Assembly (NCBI RefSeq): GCF_036039175.1 | Contig: NZ_JAYXKP010000006.1 | Span: 62,001-126,000, forward strand | From: Marinilactibacillus sp036039175 | Lineage (GTDB): Bacteria > Bacillota > Bacilli > Lactobacillales > Carnobacteriaceae_A | Direction of reading: 5' to 3' | DNA: 64,000 nucleotides | Shown here: positions 51,304-60,443 of the stretch, one piece after another | How the letters are laid out: every line of letters starts with the position of its first letter | How positions within the stretch are numbered: position 1 is the stretch's first letter | Made by a program: the position numbers and the translations under genes | The notes under the pieces: generated by a model | Told to the model about the DNA's origin: nothing | The model's input: the letters and a program-made list of their open reading frames with translations, nothing else | Databases searched by the model: none

Positions 51304-52752
51304 TTAGGCTTTTTCTAAATCCCATTTACTGATTTGAACAGATGTATCACCACTGAATTCAATACTATTCAACTGACTTGTTGGATACAACCTAGTCGTT
51401 AGCACATACTCTCCATCATTTAGGAAAATTTCAAGAGACGATGTATCTAAAAACAAGTGAATACTGGTCAATTCTGATAGTTCGATTGTTCTTTTGGAAC
51501 GCCCAAATCCAGAAGTTCCTAGTTTGAGTGTGAACACTTCTCCATTAAATTCTAAGATGACATCTTGAGAAAGCTTTACTTTCAAAGATTTTGTAGGTTG
51601 TACAACTTCAACGATCATTTCGTAGGTATCACTTGTTTCCTTTATCATTTCAATCGCTTCAGTTAGTTCCATACTCTTATGTTGCACTTCTTTTCGAAGT
51701 AGTTGATACTCGGGTAGAGGTCTTTGCTTCAGTTTCCCCTCTTCAATTGCAAGTTCTCTCGGAAGGGTCATAGCGTGTTGCCAACCTCTTTCGATTGTCG
51801 GGTTTGAATATTCAGGCTCAATATCTGGCAGCCCCATCCATCCCCAAAGAATTCTACGTCCTTGCTCATCCAAAAAAGTTTGCGGTGCGTAAAAATCGAA
51901 GCCTCTATCTAATTCCACAAACCCATCTGTCGGTTCAAACTTCAAAGTATCCCAATCTGTTCGACCAATGATTGAACCAGACTGATAGACATTTTCAAAT
52001 TCATGTCCTGACTGCTCCACACCTTGGGGAGACATCAGTAAAATATCTTGTCCGTTCAATTCAAAAAAGTCTGGGCACTCCCACATGTACCCTAAATCAT
52101 GTCTTTCTTCCAACAAGTTTCCTTTATACTCCCAAGTAGACAGATCCTTCGATACATATAGCAAAATTGCACCTTTATCTTCACTTGTACGGCCACCGAG
52201 AACCATATAGAATAAACCATCTTTTTCTAGAATTTTTGGATCTCTTATGTGTTGCGTAAATCCATCCGGGTATTCGCTTGAATCGATCACCACTTCTCGG
52301 CTGTCGATATGGAAACCATCTTGACTTGTCATATGAACGGTATTATGTTCTCTACCACTAGTAATATAGTCATGTGTGCCAGGGTGCTTCACATTGCCAG
52401 TATAAAAGAAATGGGTTACACCATCTTTTTCAAACGCACTACCTGAATAAACGCCATCTTTATCGAAGGTCTGATCCGGATACAAGAAAATCTCTTCTTC
52501 TTTGAAATGAACAAGGTCTGTCGACGTCTTATGTCCCCAGTATTTCACTCCACCTGTTGGGTCTAATGGAGAGTATTGATAGTATAAATGGTACAGACCA
52601 TCTTTTTGGTAGACACCATTAGGATCATTGAGCCATCCAGTAGGTGGCTGCTGATGAAAATGAAGTCTCCATGGATCTGTTGCTACTTTTTCAACCAGAT
52701 TCGGTTGCTTTGCTTTTATCTCTTTTTGTAAGGTTTCTTTTATATGATTCAT
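51304..52752 (-). CDS. scrB: Sucrose-6-phosphate hydrolase (GH32)
   Basis: 482 residues. Splits sucrose 6-phosphate, the product of the PTS, into glucose 6-phosphate and fructose. The nucleophile motif is WLNDPNG (D43), then HIRDPKI and WECPDFF with the acid/base Glu, and a C-terminal beta-sandwich. It follows scrA in a two-gene operon with a 38-base gap. Confidence 0.94.
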   Translation of the reverse strand: MNHIKETLQKEIKAKQPNLVEKVATDPWRLHFHQQPPTGWLNDPNGVYQKDGLYHLYYQYSPLDPTGGVKYWGHKTSTDLVHFKEEEIFLYPDQTFDKDGVYSGSAFEKDGVTHFFYTGNVKHPGTHDYITSGREHNTVHMTSQDGFHIDSREVVIDSSEYPDGFTQHIRDPKILEKDGLFYMVLGGRTSEDKGAILLYVSKDLSTWEYKGNLLEERHDLGYMWECPDFFELNGQDILLMSPQGVEQSGHEFENVYQSGSIIGRTDWDTLKFEPTDGFVELDRGFDFYAPQTFLDEQGRRILWGWMGLPDIEPEYSNPTIERGWQHAMTLPRELAIEEGKLKQRPLPEYQLLRKEVQHKSMELTEAIEMIKETSDTYEMIVEVVQPTKSLKVKLSQDVILEFNGEVFTLKLGTSGFGRSKRTIELSELTSIHLFLDTSSLEIFLNDGEYVLTTRLYPTSQLNSIEFSGDTSVQISKWDLEKA

Positions 52753-52790
52753 TTGTCCATCCTTTTTGACTTATTTAACCTTTTAACCTA

Positions 52791-54173
52791 TTACTTTGCA
52801 TTCAATTCTGCTTGCACTGGTCGACTTTGAACTTTAACCAATACAAAACCTACAGCAAAGGACACAGCAATCACAAGTAAATATTGCAACATATTACTCA
52901 CACTATTTGTATACAGTAACAGCCCTGGGATAAACGTGATGCCCATACCTGTTGCAGAAAGACCTAAAAGAGAAGTCACTAGTCCTCCAGCTGCTCCTCC
53001 GACCATGCCAGAACTAAATACACGCATGGATCTTAAGCTCACACCGAACAAGAGTGGTTCAGTAATTCCAAATAAGGTAGATGCACTTGCACTTAAGGCA
53101 TTAGAGCGTTTCAATTTACTACTCATCAGTAAAGCTGCACTAACAGCTGCTCCAAATTGTCCAGCCATACTCGCTGTACCAAGCGTATTTAATACGTTTG
53201 TTCCACCATCATTCAATAAACTGATCTCAATAATACTGATGGAGTGGTGGAGACCTGTAATGGTAATGACTTGCTGGAAGCCAGCGTAGATAATATACCC
53301 TATTCCAAATGGTGCTTCTATCAGATAAATAATACTATTGATTACCCCAGATTCAGCGATCTGAACAATTGGTCCTAATAGAAACAGCATAACTGCAATC
53401 GTGATTGTAATTGTCAAAAACGGTGTAACAATCAAGTCCATCATTTGTGGCACAAAACTTCTGAAAAGACGCTCTAGTCTAGAAATCATCCAACCAGCTA
53501 GGATTGCTGGAATCACAGATCCTTGATAGCCAATGATATCAATCCCTAGCAAGGTCAACGGCTCCGCTTCTCCTCCGGCTACTGCATAAGCATTCGGTAA
53601 TTGCGGTGCAACAAGCATTAACCCTACTACAATCCCTAAAATCGGATTTCCACCAAATTTACGCGTTGCACTAAAAGCAATCAGTACAGGTAAGAACGCA
53701 AAAGCTGTATCTGTCAACATCTGGAACATCGTTAACCAGTCCGGGCTCATTTCAACGCCTAGTTCGAGGATAAATCCTCTAATCCCCATCAATAAACCAG
53801 TCGTAACAAGCACTGGAATCAAGGGAACTAGAATGTCCGCCAATGTACGTACAATCTTTTGTAAAGGGCTTAGATTCTGATATACATCATCTTTAAAGCC
53901 ACCTGAAGAGTCTTCTGACGACTTGTCCCCTAGTCTCTGTTCCATCTCACCGTAAACAGCATTAACTTTTCCTGTTCCGAATATAAACTGGTGTTGACCG
54001 GTATTGAAAAAGTATCCTTTACTTTCTGGAATCTCATCTACTTTGTCTTTATTTAATTTACTATCATCTTTTAGAATAATTCGAAGTCTCGTTGCACAAT
54101 GCTCAAAATTTCGAATATTGTCTTCTCCGCCTACAACTTCAATCAACTTATCAATTGTCTCATTATATTTCAT
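52791..54173 (-). CDS. scrA: Sucrose-specific PTS enzyme IIBC
   Basis: 460 residues. The IIB domain (1-85) has the phosphorylated cysteine C26 in FEHCATRLR; the IIC domain with about ten spans follows (110-450), including GITEPLLFGVSLR. There is no IIA domain, so phosphate must come from a separate IIA protein. Specificity for sucrose is inferred from scrB and scrR beside it. GGAGA precedes the ATG. Confidence 0.92.
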   Translation of the reverse strand: MKYNETIDKLIEVVGGEDNIRNFEHCATRLRIILKDDSKLNKDKVDEIPESKGYFFNTGQHQFIFGTGKVNAVYGEMEQRLGDKSSEDSSGGFKDDVYQNLSPLQKIVRTLADILVPLIPVLVTTGLLMGIRGFILELGVEMSPDWLTMFQMLTDTAFAFLPVLIAFSATRKFGGNPILGIVVGLMLVAPQLPNAYAVAGGEAEPLTLLGIDIIGYQGSVIPAILAGWMISRLERLFRSFVPQMMDLIVTPFLTITITIAVMLFLLGPIVQIAESGVINSIIYLIEAPFGIGYIIYAGFQQVITITGLHHSISIIEISLLNDGGTNVLNTLGTASMAGQFGAAVSAALLMSSKLKRSNALSASASTLFGITEPLLFGVSLRSMRVFSSGMVGGAAGGLVTSLLGLSATGMGITFIPGLLLYTNSVSNMLQYLLVIAVSFAVGFVLVKVQSRPVQAELNAK

Positions 54174-54196
54174 TTTTCATTCTCCTTTTCATTTTC

Positions 54197-54275
54197 GGTA
54201 ACCGGTTCCATTAAAGAATAAATAAAAAAATGCTGAACGCTAAAAGTTTGTTCGAATAGAATTAGAACCGGTTCC
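54197..54275. promoter_or_regulatory. Two ScrR operator palindromes
   Basis: GGTAACCGGTTCC (54197-54209) and AGAACCGGTTCC (54264-54275) share an AACCGGTT core, centred 66 bases apart, in front of scrA. A LacI-type dimer should bind each, and the spacing allows DNA looping by two dimers. Confidence 0.75.
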
Positions 54276-54342
54276 TTTTATTTGAATCCATCATAACAGG
54301 AACTAATTTTATTTGCAAGCAAAAAAAGAAAGCCGTTTCTTT

Positions 54343-55341
54343 CTAGGCTTTCCTTTTTGCTTTAGTTGAATTTTTAACCACTAATTCGTTCTGCAGTAAC
54401 GTTTCATAAGGAATTTCAGTTCCATCGATCAGTTCCGTTATAAACTCTACTGCTTGGATTCCCATGTCCTTATAAGGGTAACTCATTGTCGTAATACTCG
54501 GTTGAACATAATCGGTTTCTTCGTAACCGCCAAATCCACTGATAGAAAAATCTTCTGGAACAGCATAATTCAATTCGATGGCTGCTTTCAGTACAGCAAT
54601 TGCAATATTATCCGTTGCACAGACAATGTAGGAAGCACTGGTATTAGGAAGCACTTTAAGGGCATCTTGATAGGCGATTCTTTTAGAAAAGCTTGTCTCG
54701 ATGATCTCAACAGATATATCCTTCTCTTCTTCAAGACTATCCATAAATCCTTGTTTTCTTTCTAAGCCCACTGCCTTATCTTGTTCTGACACACCAAAAA
54801 ACAAGAACGATTTATGTCCCAACTCAATTGCATACCGACCAATCTTTTGTCCCGCTTCATAATCTGCATAGGCAATGGAATGAATCGACTCCGCTCTTTG
54901 TCCTAAGACAAGAAAAGGTAAATTGGCTTCTTGAATAAGAGATTGATGGCTATCAGTGATTTCTCTGGCAAGCAATATAATCCCTTCCACTCTTTGTTTA
55001 ACGAGCGTTTGGATGTTGCTTAGTTCTCTTTCTCTATCTTGATTGGCGTTCGTAATAATCAGCTCATAGCCATTTTCTCTAGCCTTTTCATCAATACCGT
55101 TCAATACTTCATTAGTAGAAGCGGAATTCAGACGCGGAATGATGACGCCGATCATATTCGTTTTGTTTGCTTTCAAACTTCTAGCAAATGTATTGGGGGT
55201 GTAGCCTGTCTCTTTCACAAGCTCATCGAGTTTTGTTCGAGTCTTCTGGCTAACGGATCCATTATTCAAGTACCTAGATACCGTGCTTTTGGCTACCCCT
55301 GCTCTTTGAGCGATATCTTTGATGGTGACCACTGATTTCAC
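54343..55341 (-). CDS. scrR: LacI-family sucrose operon repressor
   Basis: 332 residues. The N-terminal HTH is TIKDIAQRAGVAKSTVSRYLNNG (split over about 6-28), followed by a periplasmic-binding-like effector domain. Expected to repress scrAB through the AACCGGTT palindromes and respond to a sucrose-derived sugar. The start is GTG; a second GTG three codons later is possible, and the ribosome site is weak. It reads in the same direction as scrAB, upstream of it. Confidence 0.9.
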   Translation of the reverse strand: MKSVVTIKDIAQRAGVAKSTVSRYLNNGSVSQKTRTKLDELVKETGYTPNTFARSLKANKTNMIGVIIPRLNSASTNEVLNGIDEKARENGYELIITNANQDRERELSNIQTLVKQRVEGIILLAREITDSHQSLIQEANLPFLVLGQRAESIHSIAYADYEAGQKIGRYAIELGHKSFLFFGVSEQDKAVGLERKQGFMDSLEEEKDISVEIIETSFSKRIAYQDALKVLPNTSASYIVCATDNIAIAVLKAAIELNYAVPEDFSISGFGGYEETDYVQPSITTMSYPYKDMGIQAVEFITELIDGTEIPYETLLQNELVVKNSTKAKRKA

Positions 55342-55357
55342 TACTTTCTAAAAAGGA

Positions 55358-56107
55358 TTAGGATTGAAGTTTCCATTCAAAACTGGCACTACAGTTTGCT
55401 ACGCCTTCCGTTCTAATCTTGTGCGCAGTAATGGTCTTGTCCTTTGTTTTTTCAATACTGACGAGACTTTGAATCATTTGATTTTCGTGTACTTCTTTAT
55501 CATATTTCACATTCGCATAAACCAATTTGTGTTCAGTTAAAAACGCTCCACCTAAAGTGTTTAAAGTCCAATCTAGATATTTTGAGTTGTTTACATGCTG
55601 ATTGGTATCAATATCAAAATATCTAACGTGGAAAGGCTGAGAACGAGCTGTTTCTTCATCCAATTCCGTAGGTTTCGGGGTTCTTTTCACTTTTTTAGTG
55701 AATTCTGCTTCGTAAGGAGCCACAATTTCTTCTGGAAGTCTTGCCATTTTACGCTTCTCAAGATCAAACAAAGCAAATGTCGAATGAATTTTGATTAGTT
55801 CTGTTCCGGCTTCGTCTCGAACAATAAAATCTCGATAACAAAACAGCTTGTTATATTCAGTCGCGTAAGTCTCGATTTCTATTTTTTCTTTATTTCCTGG
55901 GAATTTAGAGATGTGGAATTCATATTGTAAAATAATCCACGAATATCCCTTCTCCTCCATCACTTTTTCACCCAGACCAAGCTGATCCGACTGTTCTCCT
56001 GAAACTTCTAAAATCAAATTAATGAGCATAGGGAGTGTTAGCGTATGCGTCCGATCGCACATATAGTAACTGATTTCTTTTGTATTACGATATCTTTTTG
56101 CTGCCAT
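55358..56107 (-). CDS. Acyl-ACP thioesterase
   Basis: 249 residues, FatA/FatB-like double hot-dog enzyme that frees fatty acids from acyl carrier protein. The second half holds PFHVRYFDIDTNQHVNNSKYLDW, where the N and H of QHVNN are the catalytic positions. The N-terminal half has SYYMCDRTHTLTLPML. It ends 16 bases before scrR and probably reads through into it. Confidence 0.9.
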   Translation of the reverse strand: MAAKRYRNTKEISYYMCDRTHTLTLPMLINLILEVSGEQSDQLGLGEKVMEEKGYSWIILQYEFHISKFPGNKEKIEIETYATEYNKLFCYRDFIVRDEAGTELIKIHSTFALFDLEKRKMARLPEEIVAPYEAEFTKKVKRTPKPTELDEETARSQPFHVRYFDIDTNQHVNNSKYLDWTLNTLGGAFLTEHKLVYANVKYDKEVHENQMIQSLVSIEKTKDKTITAHKIRTEGVANCSASFEWKLQS

Positions 56108-56383
56108 GGATTTTTCCTACTTTCGTTTAGATCTACATTAATGATTTTAGCACAGATTGTTCTGTACATTACACCATTTAAAATGTTATACGCTTACATT
56201 TACATACACTTAATAAATATGAGAAAATCTAGATGAACTATTTATAAATATAACTTTAATTATGAAAATATGTTGAATGTTTCCTTCTATTTGTATTAAA
56301 ATCTATAGAGTGACGATATGCTATTGGGATTTCACTCTTATTTTAGATAGTCGTTTACAATCAACTAAGGAGGATTTAAATTT

Positions 56384-57916
56384 ATGAGTGATTCTGAAAA
56401 GAACACAAATAAAGGTTTGCTTGGCATGGTTGAGCGTGTTGGAAATAAATTACCTCACCCTGTTGTCATTTTCATTATTTTTGCTGTTGGTATTATATTT
56501 ATTTCAGAAATTTCGGTTCGTCTAGGCTTAAATGCGCCAATGATCAATGCGGAAACTGGAGAGCCCGGTGTTGTTGAAACAATCTCTTTGATGAATAAAG
56601 AGGGTATTGCCTATATTTTCAACAGTGCAGTTTCCAACTTCACAGGATTTGCACCATTAGGTACAGTTCTAGTAGCAATGCTTGGTGTTGGGGTTGCAGA
56701 ATGGACCGGATTGATTTCTTCTGCTTTGAAGAAGTTATTGAGTAATGTACCTACTTGGCTGTTAACTGCCATGGTTGTCTTTGCCGGTATTATTTCAAAT
56801 ATCGCTTCTGACGCTGGTTATGTTGTGGTCGTTCCACTAGGTGCGATTATGTTTGCTGCTGCTGGACGTCATCCAATTGCTGGTTTAGCTGCCGCTTTTG
56901 CCGGTGTATCCGCAGGTTTCTCTGCCAATCTAATCTTTGGACCAACAGATGCTCTACTTGCAGGAATTACAAATGACGCATTAACGTCTGCTAATATTGA
57001 CTATTCAGTTGAAACAACTGGTAACTGGTACTTCATCTTTGTCTCTACTTTCGTATTGACTGGTGTCGGCGCTTTCGTTACCGACAAATTTGTAGAACCA
57101 CGACTTGGTGTCTACGACGGAGATTATAAACCTACACAAGAACCATTATCTTCTCAAGAAAATAAAGGTCTCATTTATGCTTTGATCACATTACTTGCGT
57201 TTCTAGCTGTTATGGCCTTTCTAATGGTCCCACAAAACGCTGCGCTTAGAGCTCTAGACGCAAACGGTGACATGACTTTAAGTGCCTTCTTATCTTCAGG
57301 TCTATTATTTATGATTTTCCTACTATTTGCTCTTCCGGGTCTAGCTTACGGAATCACAATAGGTAAAATTAAGTCATCTCATGACTTTGTTAAAGGGATG
57401 TCTGAATCCATGAGCTCAATGGGTGGATACTTAGTATTAGCCTTCTTCGCTGCTCAGTTTATCAATTACTTTGCTTATACGAATCTTGGCTCAATCATTG
57501 CTAGTAACGGAGCGAACTTACTCGAAAATATCGGATTTGTTGGTTTACCACTAATTCTAGCCTTTATCTTATTCACTGCATTTATCAATCTCTTCATGGG
57601 ATCTGCAAGTGCCAAATGGGCTATCATGGCACCGATTTTTGCACCTATGATGTTCAACTTGAATATTGCTCCTGAAATGACATTGATGGCTTACCGTATT
57701 GCAGATTCTTCTACAAACGTTATTTCTCCATTAATGAGTTATTTTGCTATGATCTTAGTCTTTGCTCAAAGATACGACAAGAAAAGTGGGCTGGGAACCA
57801 TTATTTCAACGATGATTTACTACACCATCGCTTTCTTGATTGCGTGGTCAATGTTACTAGTTATCTGGTATATATTCGGACTTCCTTTGGGACCTGGAGC
57901 ACCAGCAACACTATAA
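56384..57916 (+). CDS. AbgT family transporter
   Basis: 510 residues, about 12 spans. Family members move p-aminobenzoyl-glutamate or export antimetabolites such as sulfonamides. The KLPHPVVIFIIF start, SNIASDAGYVVVVPLGA, GFSANLIFGPTDALLAG and FMGSASAKWAIMAPIF segments are diagnostic. AAGGAGG precedes the ATG. No aminobenzoyl-glutamate hydrolase gene is adjacent, so the substrate is open. Confidence 0.92.
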   Translation: MSDSEKNTNKGLLGMVERVGNKLPHPVVIFIIFAVGIIFISEISVRLGLNAPMINAETGEPGVVETISLMNKEGIAYIFNSAVSNFTGFAPLGTVLVAMLGVGVAEWTGLISSALKKLLSNVPTWLLTAMVVFAGIISNIASDAGYVVVVPLGAIMFAAAGRHPIAGLAAAFAGVSAGFSANLIFGPTDALLAGITNDALTSANIDYSVETTGNWYFIFVSTFVLTGVGAFVTDKFVEPRLGVYDGDYKPTQEPLSSQENKGLIYALITLLAFLAVMAFLMVPQNAALRALDANGDMTLSAFLSSGLLFMIFLLFALPGLAYGITIGKIKSSHDFVKGMSESMSSMGGYLVLAFFAAQFINYFAYTNLGSIIASNGANLLENIGFVGLPLILAFILFTAFINLFMGSASAKWAIMAPIFAPMMFNLNIAPEMTLMAYRIADSSTNVISPLMSYFAMILVFAQRYDKKSGLGTIISTMIYYTIAFLIAWSMLLVIWYIFGLPLGPGAPATL

Positions 57917-57929
57917 AAGGCTAAAAATT

Positions 57930-57979
57930 AAATCCCTTTGTAGATCAACACTTTCGTTGATTTACAAAGGGATTTTTTT
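57930..57979. terminator. Bidirectional terminator between abgT-type gene and DUF1538 gene
   Basis: 19-base arms (57931-57949 with 57956-57974) with one or two mismatches, then T-rich sequence. Confidence 0.8.
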
Positions 57980-59465
57980 AGTTCACACTTTTTTGAGTTT
58001 GTTTTGCTTTCAAATGATAAATCAATCCAAAGATCTGTAAACTGAGGATGGGCATTAAGGCAACTAATGCAATCATACCAAATCCATCAATCAAGACACT
58101 AGCGTGGGGAATAGCTTCCGCAGCTCCTTGTATAAAAGCTAGTATGAAGGTCGCCGTCATGGGACCTGATGCAACGCCTCCTGCGTCAAATGCCATCCCG
58201 ACAAAGCGTTTAGGAACGACATAACTGAGAAAAATAGCTAGTAGGTATCCTGGAAGTAGAATATGCCAAAGTTCTAAATCAAATATAACCAGTCTCATAG
58301 TAGAAAGTAAAATAGCTAAACCTACACCAATAGATAAGGTCGATAGTACTGCTACTGGCTTGATTGCTCCAGAAGTTACAGCCCCAATCTGCTTCGTCAG
58401 AACACTTACTGCGGGTTCTGCTAAGATAGACAAGAACCCAAGAGAAAATCCTAAAATGTATAACAGGCCATATGATTCTTGCGCAGCTAATGTATAACCA
58501 ATTAAACTTCCTACGTTCATAAACCCAGCATTTACCCCTGAAAGGAATAGTACGAGTCCAATAAAGACATACAATACACCAATCAAGATTTTATTTAACT
58601 TTCTTTTAGGTAGCTTGAGCCAAATTATTTGATACAAACCGAATAGGATGACAATTGGCAATATTGCTACGATCACTTCTCCAATTTGATTGAAAATTTC
58701 TCTAATTAAATCGAGGAAAAAGCCATTTTCTGTTCCCATCACAATATCTAAAGAACCAGATAGTTCTTCTGTAGGTGAAAAGACGTTCACGATCATAACT
58801 GAAAGAATGGCACCTGTAGAAGCAATCGCTACGAGTCCAAAACTATCCTCACCGGAATTTTTACTACTTTTTTTCAAAGAAGCAATACCTGTTGATAATG
58901 CGAGTAGGAATGGAACAGTAATGGAACCAGTAGTTGCTCCAGATGCATCGAAAGAAATTGATAAAAACTCTGTTGAGGTAAAGAATGAAAGTAACAAGAT
59001 CAAACCATAAGCAATTGTTAGAATAGGAATAATAGACAAACTATAAACCACCCTGAGCAGACCAACAACAACCATAACCGCGATACCTAAAGACACTACA
59101 ATAACGATAAAGGAACTAGTAATATCTCCCCCTGTTACTAATCCAATTTGGTTTCCTAATACCGTCAAACTAGGTTCTGCAGAAGAGATAAAGAATCCAA
59201 GCAATAGTCCGACGATGACGACTACAATAATTTTGTTAGACCTTGCTATCCCTTTCCCCATATGCGATCCTATAGGCTCGAGTGCAATATCAATTCCCAT
59301 AAGGAAGATTGCAAGTCCAATCACAATGACGATTGCACCGAATAGGAATCCTATCAGAGAGCTTGTCGGCAATGGAACAAATAAGAAGTGGATAATGAGC
59401 ACTAAAACAACGATTGGTGTAACAGCGCGAATAACTTCTAAGAATTTTTCTTTAAGAATATTCAC
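57978..59465 (-). CDS. DUF1538 membrane protein with internal duplication
   Basis: 495 residues, about 12-14 spans, function unknown. The two halves are repeats: SSAEPSLTVLGNQIG (about 94-108) matches ILAEPAVSVLTKQIG (347-361), and SFDASGATTG (171-180) matches AFDAGGVASG (425-434). The linker at 195-210 is hydrophilic. The gene follows a tandem PII-type protein by 27 bases in one operon, so it is probably a transporter or channel under PII control (inference). The start is GTG with AAGGAGG 11 nt upstream. Confidence 0.85.
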   Translation of the reverse strand: MNILKEKFLEVIRAVTPIVVLVLIIHFLFVPLPTSSLIGFLFGAIVIVIGLAIFLMGIDIALEPIGSHMGKGIARSNKIIVVVIVGLLLGFFISSAEPSLTVLGNQIGLVTGGDITSSFIVIVVSLGIAVMVVVGLLRVVYSLSIIPILTIAYGLILLLSFFTSTEFLSISFDASGATTGSITVPFLLALSTGIASLKKSSKNSGEDSFGLVAIASTGAILSVMIVNVFSPTEELSGSLDIVMGTENGFFLDLIREIFNQIGEVIVAILPIVILFGLYQIIWLKLPKRKLNKILIGVLYVFIGLVLFLSGVNAGFMNVGSLIGYTLAAQESYGLLYILGFSLGFLSILAEPAVSVLTKQIGAVTSGAIKPVAVLSTLSIGVGLAILLSTMRLVIFDLELWHILLPGYLLAIFLSYVVPKRFVGMAFDAGGVASGPMTATFILAFIQGAAEAIPHASVLIDGFGMIALVALMPILSLQIFGLIYHLKAKQTQKSVN

Positions 59466-59492
59466 TTAAATAAAGACCTCCTTTCAGTTCGA

Positions 59493-60155
59493 TTAATTAA
59501 GTCCTATTGTCTCATTTAAGTCTGTAACAAATAAAATCCCTTTATTGGGTTCTTCAATATGCAGTTTTTCACTAATGGTATCAATAATCGTCTGAGAGTG
59601 TTCTTTCTCAGCAATAATTAAAATAATTTCTTTTTCTGGAACAATATCCATATGGAAGACGGTTCTAGATTCTGCATTGCCAGCGCCTCTCGCCTGGATG
59701 ATTGTTCCTCCTTGAGCACCCGCATCTTGCGCATACTCCATTACATCTTCTGCTTCTCCTTTGTTTACAATTACATAAATAGCTTGATGCATTTTTTTAG
59801 TCTCCTCATCAAAATCATTTAGTTTTTCTTCAATATTTTCATGTATCCCTAAAACATCACTCAAAGATACTCTAAATCCAATCCCATTACTTTTTTTCTT
59901 CATAACCTTTGCTTTTGCGATGTGTTTCAAAGCACGTGAAGCTTTTGTTTCTGAAGTTACCATCAGTACAATTTCACGCTTAATAGAATTCAACCCTAAA
60001 GTTTTTAAAATGCCTTTACCAGAGGTTCCTTCGCCATAAAATATAGTACCACCTTGTACCCCCTCTTCATTTGCTAGCTTGATAATATGGTCCCCTTCGT
60101 TCGGCATTGTGATACAAACGATCAGTTCCATAGCCGTTTCGTATTCCTTGTGCAT
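59493..60155 (-). CDS. Tandem PII-like signalling protein
   Basis: 220 residues made of two PII-type ferredoxin-like domains. Domain 1 (about 9-105) has GVQGGTIFYGEGT (32-44); domain 2 (about 124-215) has GAQGGTIIQARGA (146-158). The stretch after each GGTI is where PII proteins carry the T-loop. Canonical GlnB residues for uridylylation are not evident, so it is a PII-like rather than a nitrogen PII. It precedes the DUF1538 gene and is likely its regulator. AGGAG precedes the ATG. Confidence 0.85.
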   Translation of the reverse strand: MHKEYETAMELIVCITMPNEGDHIIKLANEEGVQGGTIFYGEGTSGKGILKTLGLNSIKREIVLMVTSETKASRALKHIAKAKVMKKKSNGIGFRVSLSDVLGIHENIEEKLNDFDEETKKMHQAIYVIVNKGEAEDVMEYAQDAGAQGGTIIQARGAGNAESRTVFHMDIVPEKEIILIIAEKEHSQTIIDTISEKLHIEEPNKGILFVTDLNETIGLN

Positions 60156-60373
60156 CTAGTCCGCTCCTTTTCGATTTTCTTTAACCAATAGTCGTTTTTT
60201 ACATACAATAAAATTAATCTGCTTTTAAGGACTAAGTCACTACTCTTTTTTAAACATTCTATTCAAATATAGAGTTTAAACGAACGTGTTTCTTCATATT
60301 AAATGTTTTCCTTATTAAGTGTAACATATTATAGTACTTCAAGGTAATACTCTCTTTATCTTATCTCTTAAAA

Positions 60374-60391
60374 TAATGATTACTATCATTA
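60374..60391. promoter_or_regulatory. Fur-like inverted repeat
   Basis: TAATGAT (60374-60380) and ATCATTA (60385-60391), a perfect 7-bp inverted repeat with 4-base spacer, similar to metal-regulator boxes. It lies about 220 bases before the tandem PII gene, next to the ABC-F terminator. Its role is uncertain. Confidence 0.3.
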
Positions 60392-60431
60392 AAAAAGCTT
60401 CTTCGTCCTTTATCTATAGGAGAAGAAGCTT
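60391..60431 (-). terminator. Terminator of the ABC-F gene
   Basis: AAGCTTCTTC paired with GAAGAAGCTT plus TCCT/AGGA inside; T-run on the minus strand. Confidence 0.85.
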
Positions 60432-60443
60432 GCATTAAGTTCA

